Below the pieces are notes generated by a model that was not told the origin of the DNA, did no database searches, and saw only the letters and a program-made list of their open reading frames with translations. This document shows, piece by piece, positions 34,640 through 42,823 of a DNA stretch of 50,367 nt. The translations under genes were made by a program, and so were the position numbers. Source of the DNA: Pseudomonadota bacterium (GTDB lineage: Bacteria > Pseudomonadota > Alphaproteobacteria > Rhizobiales > Pleomorphomonadaceae); NCBI GenBank assembly GCA_018262505.1, contig JAGSYV010000049.1:1-50367 (forward strand), given 5' to 3'. The stretch's first letter is position 1; every line of letters starts with the position of its first letter.

Positions 34640-36346
34640 ATGACCACGACTTCGAGTACCTCCTCCACCTCCACGACGACGTCAACTTCGACCTCCGCCA
34701 CCGACTACGCGTCTTCCGATGTGACTTCCGTCGACTGGGATGGCCTGATCGACGAACTCTATCAGGCCAAGCTCGCCACCGCGGATACCTACGAAACCAA
34801 GATCACCACCAACGAGTCCAAGATATCCGCCTACAACGATGCATCTGACTTGCTCGATACGCTTCAGACGGCGGCGGACTCCCTCCGTGCCGCCACCGAT
34901 TCCACGTCGAGCGATACGGATGTCTTCCTCGAACGCGAGGCCTATCTGACGGGGGTGGGCGGCGCCACCGCGACTTCCGTTCTCACCGTCTCGGCCGCCT
35001 CCGGCACCGATACCGGCACCTATTCGGTGACGGTCAGTCAACTCGCTACGGCGCAGAAGGTGGCCAGCGGAACCTATGCGTCCTCGTCCTCGGATTTATC
35101 CCTTTCGGGCAGCTTCACCATCGGAACCGAGAGTGGCAGCAGCGTCTCGATCGACGTGACCGAGGATATGTCGCTTTCCGACATTGCCAGTGCGATCAAT
35201 GACGAGAGTGACACCAGCGGTGTCAAGGCAACCGTTCTGAAGGTTTCCGACTCTTCATACGAACTCATCCTGACGACCGTAGACACTGGCGAAACCATCT
35301 CGGTGGGGGATGACGACGGTATTTTTCAAAGTCTCGGCGTTATCGACGATAGCGGCAACTTTGCCGACGAACTGCAGGCGTCGCAGAAAGCCATTTTCAC
35401 CGTCGACGGTGTGACCGTTACTCGATCGTCCAACGAAATCGACGATGTCGTCGATGGCCTGACGTTCTATCTCACCGGCACCACCGACGACGGCGAATCC
35501 GTGTCGGTCGAGGTGGCGCAGAACCTCACGGATATCAAGAGCGCGGTGTCCACTTTTGTCGACGCCTATAATGCCTACCGGGAGTGGGCGATGTCGCAGC
35601 AGGAGACATCGTCAAGCGGGGGCGCCTCAAGCGACTCGGTGTTGTTCGGCGACAGCACCATCCGGAGCATCAACCAACAGATCGCCTCGGCGCTGGCATT
35701 CTCTCTCGATGACGTGTCCATGTCGTCGATCGGCCTCAGCTTCGATGAAAACAACGAACTCGAGCTGGACGAAGATACGCTGAACGATGTCCTGAACAGC
35801 GATCCCGATGTCATTCAGCAGCTTTTTTCCTACACCTTTGAAAGTTCCTCGAGCGATCTGGGCATCCTCTATCGCGGGACCAGCGCGCCATCGACCTTCA
35901 CGCTGGACATCACTGTGGATGCCGATGGCAACGTCACCGGTGCCACCGTCGATGGCCAAAGCGGACTGTTTACGGTCACCAGTACCGGTCATGGTCTCAA
36001 GGGCGTCGATGGAACCGCCTATGAAGGCTACACCTTTGTCTATACCGGCAGCACAAGTCAGTCTGTCACGGTTACTCAAGCTTCCGGCATGGCAGAGCAA
36101 TTGTATAACATCACCGAGGCAGCCATCAACGACGACGATGGCTCGCTGACTACCCTTGTGTCCAGCCTTGAAGACAAGAACGACGACTATCAGGACCAGA
36201 TCGATACGATCACGGACCGGGCGGATACCTACAAGGAAAACCTGACGGCGCGCTATGCGAAGATCCAGGCCAAGATCAGCACGGCCCAATCGACGCTCAG
36301 CTATCTCACGGCTTTGCTCGACTCGCAAAACAGCAGCAGTTCCTAA
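34640..36346 (+). CDS. fliD: Flagellar hook-associated protein 2 (filament cap)
   Basis: 568 residues. The cap protein at the filament tip that folds exported flagellin into place. After a Ser/Thr-rich leader of ~20 residues, the N-terminal coiled region has WDGLIDELYQAKLATADTYE, typical of FliD; the middle holds TYSVTVSQLATAQKVASGTY; the C-terminal FliD_C region includes SIGLSFDENNELELDEDTLN and the coiled-coil ending ITDRADTYKENLTARYAKIQ. Composition is very rich in Ser, Thr and Asp. Confidence 0.93.
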   Translation: MTTTSSTSSTSTTTSTSTSATDYASSDVTSVDWDGLIDELYQAKLATADTYETKITTNESKISAYNDASDLLDTLQTAADSLRAATDSTSSDTDVFLEREAYLTGVGGATATSVLTVSAASGTDTGTYSVTVSQLATAQKVASGTYASSSSDLSLSGSFTIGTESGSSVSIDVTEDMSLSDIASAINDESDTSGVKATVLKVSDSSYELILTTVDTGETISVGDDDGIFQSLGVIDDSGNFADELQASQKAIFTVDGVTVTRSSNEIDDVVDGLTFYLTGTTDDGESVSVEVAQNLTDIKSAVSTFVDAYNAYREWAMSQQETSSSGGASSDSVLFGDSTIRSINQQIASALAFSLDDVSMSSIGLSFDENNELELDEDTLNDVLNSDPDVIQQLFSYTFESSSSDLGILYRGTSAPSTFTLDITVDADGNVTGATVDGQSGLFTVTSTGHGLKGVDGTAYEGYTFVYTGSTSQSVTVTQASGMAEQLYNITEAAINDDDGSLTTLVSSLEDKNDDYQDQIDTITDRADTYKENLTARYAKIQAKISTAQSTLSYLTALLDSQNSSSS

Positions 36347-36368
36347 GAAATAGAGGAGGGACCCGCTT

Positions 36369-36965
36369 ATGAATTCTTCCATGGGCTTCGCCGCAGCCGC
36401 CTATCGTCAGGCGGCCGCGTCGGTGCATCCAACAGTGGCCGTCGTCAAGCTCTATGATGCCACGCTGCTGGCCATCCTCCAGGCGATCCGGGCGCGCGAA
36501 CAGAAGCAAATCGAGGAATGCTTCACCAAGGTCATGCGGGCGGCGACCATCTTGCGCGGGCTCGATCAGGCGCTCGATTACGACAAGGGTGGGGCGGTGG
36601 CCGAACAACTGCACCGGGTGTACAGAAGTTATATCCTCTCGCTTCACGTCAGTTTTGGAAAGGCGGATGTCGTCAGGCGTTACCACAAGCTCTACGATAG
36701 CTTGATCGGATTGCGTAACGCCTGGGCGCGCATTGCCGGAATGGATACGCATCAAGAGGTGACTGAGGGAATCCAGCCTCTGCCAGCCGCTGACGCTCAA
36801 ACGCCGGCACGCATCGTGCCGCCGCCAACCGCTAGCTTCGACAGCAACCTGTTCCTCGGGCTTATGGCCGAGCCGCCCCAGGCCGAACGGACGGTGCCCA
36901 CTCGGACGGCGCTGCCGGTTCGCCGTGTCCGTCGCACCAACCATCAACAGCCAGCTGCCGGCTGA
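36369..36965 (+). CDS. fliS: Flagellar export chaperone FliS
   Basis: 198 residues. The first ~125 match FliS, the cytoplasmic flagellin chaperone: AAYRQAAASVHPTVAVVKLY, ILRGLDQALDYDKGGAVAEQ and a helix RSYILSLHVSFGKADVVRRY. The last ~70 residues are a Pro/Arg-rich tail not usual in FliS (typically ~130 residues). It begins 22 bases after fliD and ends before a strong terminator, so fliC-fliD-fliS form one unit. Confidence 0.88.
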   Translation: MNSSMGFAAAAYRQAAASVHPTVAVVKLYDATLLAILQAIRAREQKQIEECFTKVMRAATILRGLDQALDYDKGGAVAEQLHRVYRSYILSLHVSFGKADVVRRYHKLYDSLIGLRNAWARIAGMDTHQEVTEGIQPLPAADAQTPARIVPPPTASFDSNLFLGLMAEPPQAERTVPTRTALPVRRVRRTNHQQPAAG

Positions 36966-36997
36966 AGGGCGACGCACCTTTTGTCGCTAGATAAGTC

Positions 36998-37030
36998 GCC
37001 CCGGAAGTCCTCGCGCTTCCGGGGCTTTTT
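36998..37030 (+). terminator. Intrinsic terminator after fliS
   Basis: GCCCCGGAAG, loop of eight, CTTCCGGGGC, then TTTTT: a 10-bp stem with a U-run. Confidence 0.92.
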
Positions 37031-37139
37031 GTCGATTCATGCTTCCAGTACGTGACATTTTATTGGCTTTTTTATCTGTTGATTGTGTTTGCCCGCAGAG
37101 GGATACTTTTTGAAACAGAAGTCGATCGGATTGCCCAGA

Positions 37140-37382
37140 ATGGACGAAGCCCAGTTTCAGGATCTCGTCGATCGCCAAGGCGAGGACTTGACGCGTTGGC
37201 CCGAAGCTGTTCGTGCCGAAGCGGAGCGGCTGCTTGTTGTCTCGGAATCCGCCCGTCGCATTCTGGCCGATGCGATCGCCCTTAGGGCTGTCTTTGCCTC
37301 GGCTCGTCCGATACGAGCGCCTCGCGATCTTGCCGCGCGTATCCTTGCGCTCACCAGCGACGACGACGCTTCCGCGTCGTAA
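37140..37382 (+). CDS. Small RWP-motif protein
   Basis: 81 residues, acidic and helical, no membrane segment. The motif FQDLVDRQGEDLTRWPEAVR (an 'RWP' signature) followed by an alanine-rich helix and APRDLAARILAL matches a family of small proteins that in alphaproteobacteria commonly accompany ECF sigma factors; its function is not known to me. A TTG at 37110 with AGAGGG seven bases upstream gives a ten-residue longer product and may be the true start. Between two terminator-like structures and the flgD leader, so likely its own transcript. Confidence 0.65.
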   Translation: MDEAQFQDLVDRQGEDLTRWPEAVRAEAERLLVVSESARRILADAIALRAVFASARPIRAPRDLAARILALTSDDDASAS

Positions 37383-37710
37383 ACCAATCTCGTTCCAGGC
37401 CTTTGCAAAATGCGAAAGCTGCCATGTCGGCGCTTTCATCGCTGATCGCTGCCGCGATGACGCGGTGATTTGGCAAGCCGCTTGTGCCGGCACTTCCCTG
37501 GCAACGAACCCTGTATCGGAAGCCAGCGTAGCTTTGCGCAGATTTCAAATATTAACGGTCATTAATAAATAGAATTCAGATTTTTCGTTAAGTTCTCGCG
37601 CCTGATTTCCCCCGCCCGCCCGTTTAAATATTGAAGCCAAACAAGACGGCAATTCAAATTCATCAATTCTGGTCCTTGGAAGCAAGGGCCGGGGGCGCGT
37701 GAGGTTTATC
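37383..37710. other. Gene-free leader region before flgD
   Basis: No gene seen. Contains a sigma-54-like stretch, TGGCAAGCCGCTTGT at 37471-37485, an AT-rich segment near 37545-37590, and a hairpin GGTCCTTG-GAAG-CAAGGGCC at 37671-37690 just before the flgD ribosome site. Confidence 0.55.
37471..37485 (+). promoter_or_regulatory. Sigma-54-like promoter candidate for the flgD-flgL genes
   Basis: TGGCAAG-CCGC-TTGT differs from the TGGCACG-N4-TTGC consensus at two bases, including the -12 GC. 226 bp upstream of flgD. Confidence 0.25.
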
Positions 37711-37992
37711 ATGACCACAACGACTTCCGTGTCGTCTTCGTCATCATCCGCGACGACTAGTACATCCTCCTCATCTTCTTCGTCGACTATCGATACGTCG
37801 CAGTTTCTCCAGCTGCTCGTCGAGGAAATCCAGAACCAGAATCCGCTGAACCCGACCGACACCACTGATTTCATGAACCAGATGATGTCCTACGCGAGCT
37901 ATTCGCAGCTCAGCGACATGAGCTCGACATTGCTGTCGCTCCAGGAGTCGGTCGACACGATCTCCTCCTCCCTGACCACCACGTCTGCCTGA
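37711..37992 (+). CDS. flgD: Short flagellar hook scaffolding protein FlgD
   Basis: 93 residues. After a Ser/Thr tract the FlgD core motif is intact: TSQFLQLLVEEIQNQNPLNP then TDTTDFMNQMMSYASYSQLS. FlgD caps the growing hook and is then shed. Many FlgD proteins are over 200 residues with C-terminal Tudor/FnIII-like domains; this one keeps only the N-terminal part, as in other short alphaproteobacterial forms. ATG 37711 has GAGG eight bases upstream. It is followed 11 bases later by flgE. Confidence 0.88.
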   Translation: MTTTTSVSSSSSSATTSTSSSSSSSTIDTSQFLQLLVEEIQNQNPLNPTDTTDFMNQMMSYASYSQLSDMSSTLLSLQESVDTISSSLTTTSA

Positions 37993-38003
37993 GGAGTGTC
38001 ACC

Positions 38004-39263
38004 ATGTCCCTGACAGGTGCGATGAATGCTGCCGTTTCGGCAATGCAAGCCCAGTCGACGGCGCTGTCGATCATCTCCAACAACCTCGCCAATGTCTCGA
38101 CCACCGGCTACAAGGCGAGTTCGGCGAGCTTCTCGTCGTTGCTGACGTCGTCTGGGTCGGCCAGCAGTTCCAGCGGCGGGGTCACTGTGGCGAAGTCACA
38201 GAACATCCTGGCCAGTGGCACTCTGGTCGATTCATCAGTCAGTACAAATATCGCCGTCGACGGAGATGGTTTCTTTGCTGTCACGTCCGGTGATGGAAGC
38301 CAAGTCTATTACACTCGCAACGGCGCCTTTACCGTCGACGATGACACCGGGTATCTCACCAACAACGGCTATTCATTGCTCGGCTGGCCAACCGACGCGG
38401 ACGGAAACGTGGTTGGCGGCACGACCGGTACCAATCTGGAGATCATCGATACCTCTACCTTGACCGGCTATGCGGCCGCGACGACAACCGCCACCCTTAG
38501 CGGAAGTCTTCCGGCCGACGCCACCAGCAGCTACAATAGTGAGCTTACGCTTTATGATAGTCTGGGCACTTCATATACGCTCGATGTGACCTGGACGAAG
38601 AGCACGACAACCGACAATACATGGTCCATGTCGTTTGGGACATTGACTGATGGCGATGGAAACACGGTTTCCGGGGCAACGGTCACCGGCTCTTCTACAA
38701 TCACGTTCAATTCGGACGGCACGCTGAAAAGCCCCGAAACGACGACTCTGGCAATTTCCGGTCTTACGGATGGCGCCAGTGACATGTCTGTCACCCTCGA
38801 TCTCGGCACGGCCGGAGCTTCCGACGGCTTGTCCCAGTACACACCAGACGATAGCAGCACCAGCACAACGGTTGATATTGCCTGCGAAGCCAACGGTTGC
38901 GCCTACGGAACCATGTCCGGTGTGACCATTGATGAGGATGGGACTGTCTCCGCCAACTACAGCAATGGCGAGTCGGTTGCGATCTACAAGATCCCCCTTG
39001 CTACTTTTTCCAACTCCAACGGACTGACGGAATTGAGCAATTCAGTCTATTCGGCATCCAGTACCTCATCCGGAGCCACCTATCACTTTGCCGATTCCGA
39101 TGGCGTCGGTGCGATCAAGTCATCCGAGCTTGAAGAGTCGACGACGGATACCAACACAGAATTTTCCAGCATGATCGCCGCTCAGCAGGCCTACTCCTCC
39201 GCCTCGCAGGTGATCTCAACGGCCAAGGACATGTTCGACTCCCTTTTGTCGGCAGTGCGTTGA
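38004..39263 (+). CDS. flgE: Flagellar hook protein FlgE
   Basis: 419 residues. N-terminal rod/hook domain: MNAAVSAMQAQSTALSIISN, NLANVSTTGYKASSASFSSL; central FlgE domain includes SELTLYDSLGTSYTLDVTWT; C-terminal hook block IAAQQAYSSASQVISTAKDM ends in FDSLLSAVR. It forms the flexible hook. Unusual in having a close Cys pair (CEANGC) just before the conserved YGTMSGVTIDEDG loop; axial proteins seldom contain cysteine. Confidence 0.94.
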   Translation: MSLTGAMNAAVSAMQAQSTALSIISNNLANVSTTGYKASSASFSSLLTSSGSASSSSGGVTVAKSQNILASGTLVDSSVSTNIAVDGDGFFAVTSGDGSQVYYTRNGAFTVDDDTGYLTNNGYSLLGWPTDADGNVVGGTTGTNLEIIDTSTLTGYAAATTTATLSGSLPADATSSYNSELTLYDSLGTSYTLDVTWTKSTTTDNTWSMSFGTLTDGDGNTVSGATVTGSSTITFNSDGTLKSPETTTLAISGLTDGASDMSVTLDLGTAGASDGLSQYTPDDSSTSTTVDIACEANGCAYGTMSGVTIDEDGTVSANYSNGESVAIYKIPLATFSNSNGLTELSNSVYSASSTSSGATYHFADSDGVGAIKSSELEESTTDTNTEFSSMIAAQQAYSSASQVISTAKDMFDSLLSAVR

Positions 39264-39264
39264 A

Positions 39265-39585
39265 ATGACGAAGAAAACAGACAGGGACGAAATCGAGGAC
39301 GCCATCGAACTGCTGATCAGACGCCTCGATCGTATCCATCGCGATATCCAGCGGCAGAAGGAAGGTTGCGATCCCCGCCTCATCGGCTTGTTCAAGGGCG
39401 AAGTATCCGACGTGATCGCCGATTTGGAGCGCTATCGCACCGAGACGGCGGCGGCGATCACCAAGGCCAACACCGGCTACAAAGCCAGCCGCGCCTATCT
39501 TTCCATTGGCAAGCTGGCTGTGGCGTCCGAACCCGCGAAAATTCTTTCTTTCGACAAGAACAGGAACAAGAGCCATGCGCGCTGA
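39265..39585 (+). CDS. Uncharacterised protein in flagellar operon
   Basis: 106 residues, no family recognised. Mostly helical and charged (DEIEDAIELLIRRLDRIHRD, GEVSDVIADLERYRTETAAA), so probably a coiled-coil cytoplasmic protein. It starts one base after the flgE stop and overlaps the flgN start by 11 bases, so it is an integral part of the operon. A role in export or in chaperoning FlgE, FlgK or FlgL is suggested only by position. Confidence 0.75.
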   Translation: MTKKTDRDEIEDAIELLIRRLDRIHRDIQRQKEGCDPRLIGLFKGEVSDVIADLERYRTETAAAITKANTGYKASRAYLSIGKLAVASEPAKILSFDKNRNKSHAR

Positions 39586-39974
39586 AGCAACCATTGAGCG
39601 CCGGCCTTCGGGCAATCAAGCCATCGACGATCTCGATGCGCTCATCGCCGAGTTGATTGCCGTCATCGACGACGAAAACGCCCTGTTGGCCAGCGGCATG
39701 CCCGCTTCGCTTGCCGCGACGACCGGCCGAAAGAGCAATCTCGCCTCCAACATCGAGGCCTCTCTCAAGGCGATCAGCGCGGCAGCGCCTGGCCCAGGAA
39801 AATCTCTCGCGTCTTGCCGGCGCCATCGGCGCATCGCGGCGCCGCATCGCCGCGGTCGTGGCCGCGGTGCGTGACGACAGCCTGTCGACCACGCCGGCTT
39901 ACGGCAGAACCGGCTCTCGTTCGTCCGGGGGAGTGAAGTCTCCGACCTCGCTCCTTCCCGATCGCCTCGCCTGA
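39575..39974 (+). CDS. flgN: FlgN-like flagellar chaperone, frame change in the middle
   Basis: Small helical protein expected to escort FlgK and FlgL to the export gate. The start frame reads IDDLDALIAELIAVIDDENA (the usual FlgN beginning) and then SNLASNIEASLKAIS. At about 39774-39785 the coding pattern moves to the +1 frame, which continues ARQRLAQENLSRLAGAIGAS, RRRIAAVVAAVRDDSLST and stops at 39974, just before flgK. Joined, the protein is about 132 residues, near the family size. Left in the first frame it ends at 39874 with an Arg-rich tail. Confidence 0.7.
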
Positions 39975-40009
39975 GGCTCGTTTGGCAGCGCTTCACGAGG
40001 AGGCGGCCT

Positions 40010-41713
40010 ATGTCGATATCGGTTGCCGGTTCCATTGCGTTGTCGGCGCTCAGGGCAGCGCAGGTTGGCATCAGCGTCACCTCGGCCAATATCGCCAACG
40101 CCGATGTCGATGGCTATACGGTCAAGACGGCCAATCAGGTGTCGACGGTATCAGGCTCGACAGGATCGGGCACCGCGATCGCTTCGGTTACCGGCGGCGT
40201 CGACAAGTATGTGTTCGCCTCGCTGCTGTCTTCCAATGCCGATCTTGGGGCGGCTTCGATCACGGCAACCTACACCGATCAGCTTCAGGCGCTGATGGGT
40301 TCGACTACCGGAAGCGATGACGGCGGCACCTCGATCACCACGCAGTTGGCCTCGCTCGAAACGGCCGTAACCGAACTGACCTCGACACCGGACGACAACT
40401 CGACGCAGAGCACGCTCGTTTCGGCCGCCGACACGCTCGCCAGCCAGTTGCAGGACATATCCTCGTCCATTTCGACGCTGGAGACCAACGCCAACCAGCA
40501 AATTTCCGATGACGTCGATAGCGTCAACGAGGCGCTCAACAAGATCGACAAGCTCAACGACCAGATCGTTGCCGCGAAGGCGAAGGGGCAGTCGACCGCC
40601 GATCTTGAAGACGAGCGCAGTTCGGCAATCCAGACGATCTCCAGCCTGCTGGACATTTCCACAACGACGAGTTCGTCCGGCGCGGTGTCCATCAGGACCA
40701 CGGGAGGCACGACGCTTCTGTCGAACCGGGTCCATGAGCTTTCCGTCGGCGCTTCCGGATCGATCCTGGTCGATGACAGCAACGATATCACCAGCACGAT
40801 TACCAACGGTGAGATCGGCGGCCTTCTGACCTTGCGGGACGAGACCCTGTCTGGCGCTCAGGATGAACTCGACACGCTGGCCGCTAAGTTGATCTCTTCG
40901 GTCAATGCGGCGGTCGCCGATGGTTCGTCCGTGCCGGCGCCCGACAGTCTCACCGGAACGACCGATCTCGACGACGTCTCCAGCTTTTCGGCCTCGGGAA
41001 CGGTGCGCATCGCCCTTGTCGATGAAGATGGCAACCTGACCTCGTATTCGGATCTCGATCTCTCCAGTTACACCTCGATCGATGCGCTGGTGTCGGCGGT
41101 TGATGGCATCGATGGCGTGAGCGCGTCTGTGAACTCGGACGGCACGCTGACCATCAGTTCGGAGACCGATGGTTCTGGTGTGGCCATCGGTGCGCTCGAC
41201 AGTTCGATCAACGGTCAGAGTTTCTCGAGTTTCTTCGGCTTCAATGCCGTCTTCATCGGCAGTTCCGCCTCAAACATTTCGGTTTCGTCCAGTCTCCTCA
41301 AGGATTCCGGAACTCTTGCCGTCGGCACGCTGGAAACCGACGTGACAACGACGGGAGAGGCCGTGCTGACCACCGGCTCGACCACGGTCGCGGACGCCCT
41401 CAATTCGGCGCTGACGACCTCTTACAGCTACAGTGCCGTCGGCAGCATCGGCACCATGAGCGGCACGCTGACCGAGTATGCCTCTCGCGTGGTATCCGCC
41501 TTTGCGAGCCGAGCCTCGACGGCTGAGGACGCGGAAACGTCAGCCGAGACGCTGCAGTCGTCGCTCTCCAGCAGCATCGCTTCGCAGTCGGGCGTCAATG
41601 TCGACGAGGAAACCGCCAAGCTCGAGGATTACCAGACGCTCTACTCGGCCGCGGCGCAGGTGATTCAGATCACCAAGGAAATGTTCGATTCGCTGCTTTC
41701 GGCCGTGAGCTGA
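40010..41713 (+). CDS. flgK: Flagellar hook-associated protein 1 FlgK
   Basis: 567 residues. N-terminal block SIALSALRAAQVGISVTSAN, IANADVDGYTVKTANQVS; next the FlgK helical domain with QISDDVDSVNEALNKIDKLN, DQIVAAKAKGQSTADLEDER; C-terminal ending QSGVNVDEETAKLEDYQTLY, SAAAQVIQITKEMFDSLLSA. It joins hook and filament. GAGG ribosome site upstream of ATG 40010. Confidence 0.94.
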   Translation: MSISVAGSIALSALRAAQVGISVTSANIANADVDGYTVKTANQVSTVSGSTGSGTAIASVTGGVDKYVFASLLSSNADLGAASITATYTDQLQALMGSTTGSDDGGTSITTQLASLETAVTELTSTPDDNSTQSTLVSAADTLASQLQDISSSISTLETNANQQISDDVDSVNEALNKIDKLNDQIVAAKAKGQSTADLEDERSSAIQTISSLLDISTTTSSSGAVSIRTTGGTTLLSNRVHELSVGASGSILVDDSNDITSTITNGEIGGLLTLRDETLSGAQDELDTLAAKLISSVNAAVADGSSVPAPDSLTGTTDLDDVSSFSASGTVRIALVDEDGNLTSYSDLDLSSYTSIDALVSAVDGIDGVSASVNSDGTLTISSETDGSGVAIGALDSSINGQSFSSFFGFNAVFIGSSASNISVSSSLLKDSGTLAVGTLETDVTTTGEAVLTTGSTTVADALNSALTTSYSYSAVGSIGTMSGTLTEYASRVVSAFASRASTAEDAETSAETLQSSLSSSIASQSGVNVDEETAKLEDYQTLYSAAAQVIQITKEMFDSLLSAVS

Positions 41714-41753
41714 CCGATGCGGCCGGGTTGTCGCGAGGAAGGGAACATAACGC

Positions 41754-42644
41754 ATGGCCATGCGCGTCGCCACCTTTGCATCGTCCCAGAGCCTGCTCCA
41801 GGCAGCCATGCGGATTCAGGTCAAGCAGGCAGAGGCCACGGAGCAGCAGGCGTCCGGACAAGTTTCGGGTGATTACGGCGGACTTGGCTCGAAAGCGGGG
41901 AGTGTCGTCTCGCTTCAGGCCTCGATAACGCGCTCCAAGGCCTACGAAGAGGCTGGCAACACGGCCAGCAGCCGCGTCGAGACCATGTATAATGCAGTCG
42001 GATCGATCCTCGACGATCTCAGCAGTTTGAAGGCAACGCTCGCCTCGTCGACGATCAGCTCGGACACGCTGCAGGCCACGGCCCAATCGACGCTTGAAAG
42101 CGTCGTGTCGCTGATGAATACCCAGCTCGACGGCCGGTATCTGTTTGCCGGCAGCGCCATCGATACCGAACCCGTCGATATCGACAGTATCGAGGGATCG
42201 ACTGCGACGTCCCAGGATGAACTGGACTATTATCAGGGCAACGACCAGCAGACGTCCGTTCGGGTTTCATCGAGCCGCAGCATCTCCTACGGCGTGACGG
42301 CGAACGATGACAGTTTCCGGCAGGCGCTCTGGGCCATCTCGACGATTGCCAACGGCTCGACCGACAGCACGTCCGTGACCAATGCCATCGACCTTTTGGC
42401 CAGTTCGATCAGCAGCATGGCGAATGTTCAAACCAAGCTGTCGCTCGCTTCGTCGGATCTCAAGTCGGCTGTCAGTTCCCAGGAAGATTACCAGACCAAT
42501 ACGGCGGATGTGATCTCCAATCTCAGCGAGGTGGACATCACCACCGTGGCGGCCAACATGTCCAACTACGAGGCGCAGTTGGAGGCGGCGTACGCGGCCA
42601 TCGGCAAGATCGCCAACCTATCGTTGGCGAGCTATTTGTCCTGA
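41754..42644 (+). CDS. flgL: Flagellar hook-associated protein 3 FlgL
   Basis: 296 residues, flagellin-like. N-terminal part QAAMRIQVKQAEATEQQASG, QVSGDYGGLGSKAGSVVSLQ; middle TLESVVSLMNTQLDGRYLFA typical of FlgL; C-terminal VDITTVAANMSNYEAQLEAA, YAAIGKIANLSLASYL. It connects FlgK to the filament. Last gene of the flgD-flgL run. Confidence 0.93.
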   Translation: MAMRVATFASSQSLLQAAMRIQVKQAEATEQQASGQVSGDYGGLGSKAGSVVSLQASITRSKAYEEAGNTASSRVETMYNAVGSILDDLSSLKATLASSTISSDTLQATAQSTLESVVSLMNTQLDGRYLFAGSAIDTEPVDIDSIEGSTATSQDELDYYQGNDQQTSVRVSSSRSISYGVTANDDSFRQALWAISTIANGSTDSTSVTNAIDLLASSISSMANVQTKLSLASSDLKSAVSSQEDYQTNTADVISNLSEVDITTVAANMSNYEAQLEAAYAAIGKIANLSLASYLS

Positions 42645-42654
42645 TCGGTTTACC

Positions 42655-42672
42655 GGGCGTTCATGCCCTTTT
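42655..42672 (+). terminator. Weak terminator after flgL
   Basis: GGGC-GTTCAT-GCCC followed by TTTT, 11 bases after the flgL stop. Only a four-bp stem. Confidence 0.35.
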
Positions 42673-42823
42673 GTCGCAACCAGAGATTTTTTGTCATACT
42701 TTTCCTTCCTGCCTTGTCTTCGCCCCAAAATCGTTTCATCCAGAGGGTGGCAATTGTGCCATCCTAAGCTGGCCTCGCTCTGCTGCCGGCTTTTTCGGGC
42801 GAAGCAAAGTGACTTCCCAAACC

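Noticed and set aside
37741..37800. Ser codon tract at the start of flgD as a microsatellite or CRISPR-like repeat
   Set aside because: The codons vary and encode a Ser/Thr leader like that of FliD; no regular repeat-spacer pattern.
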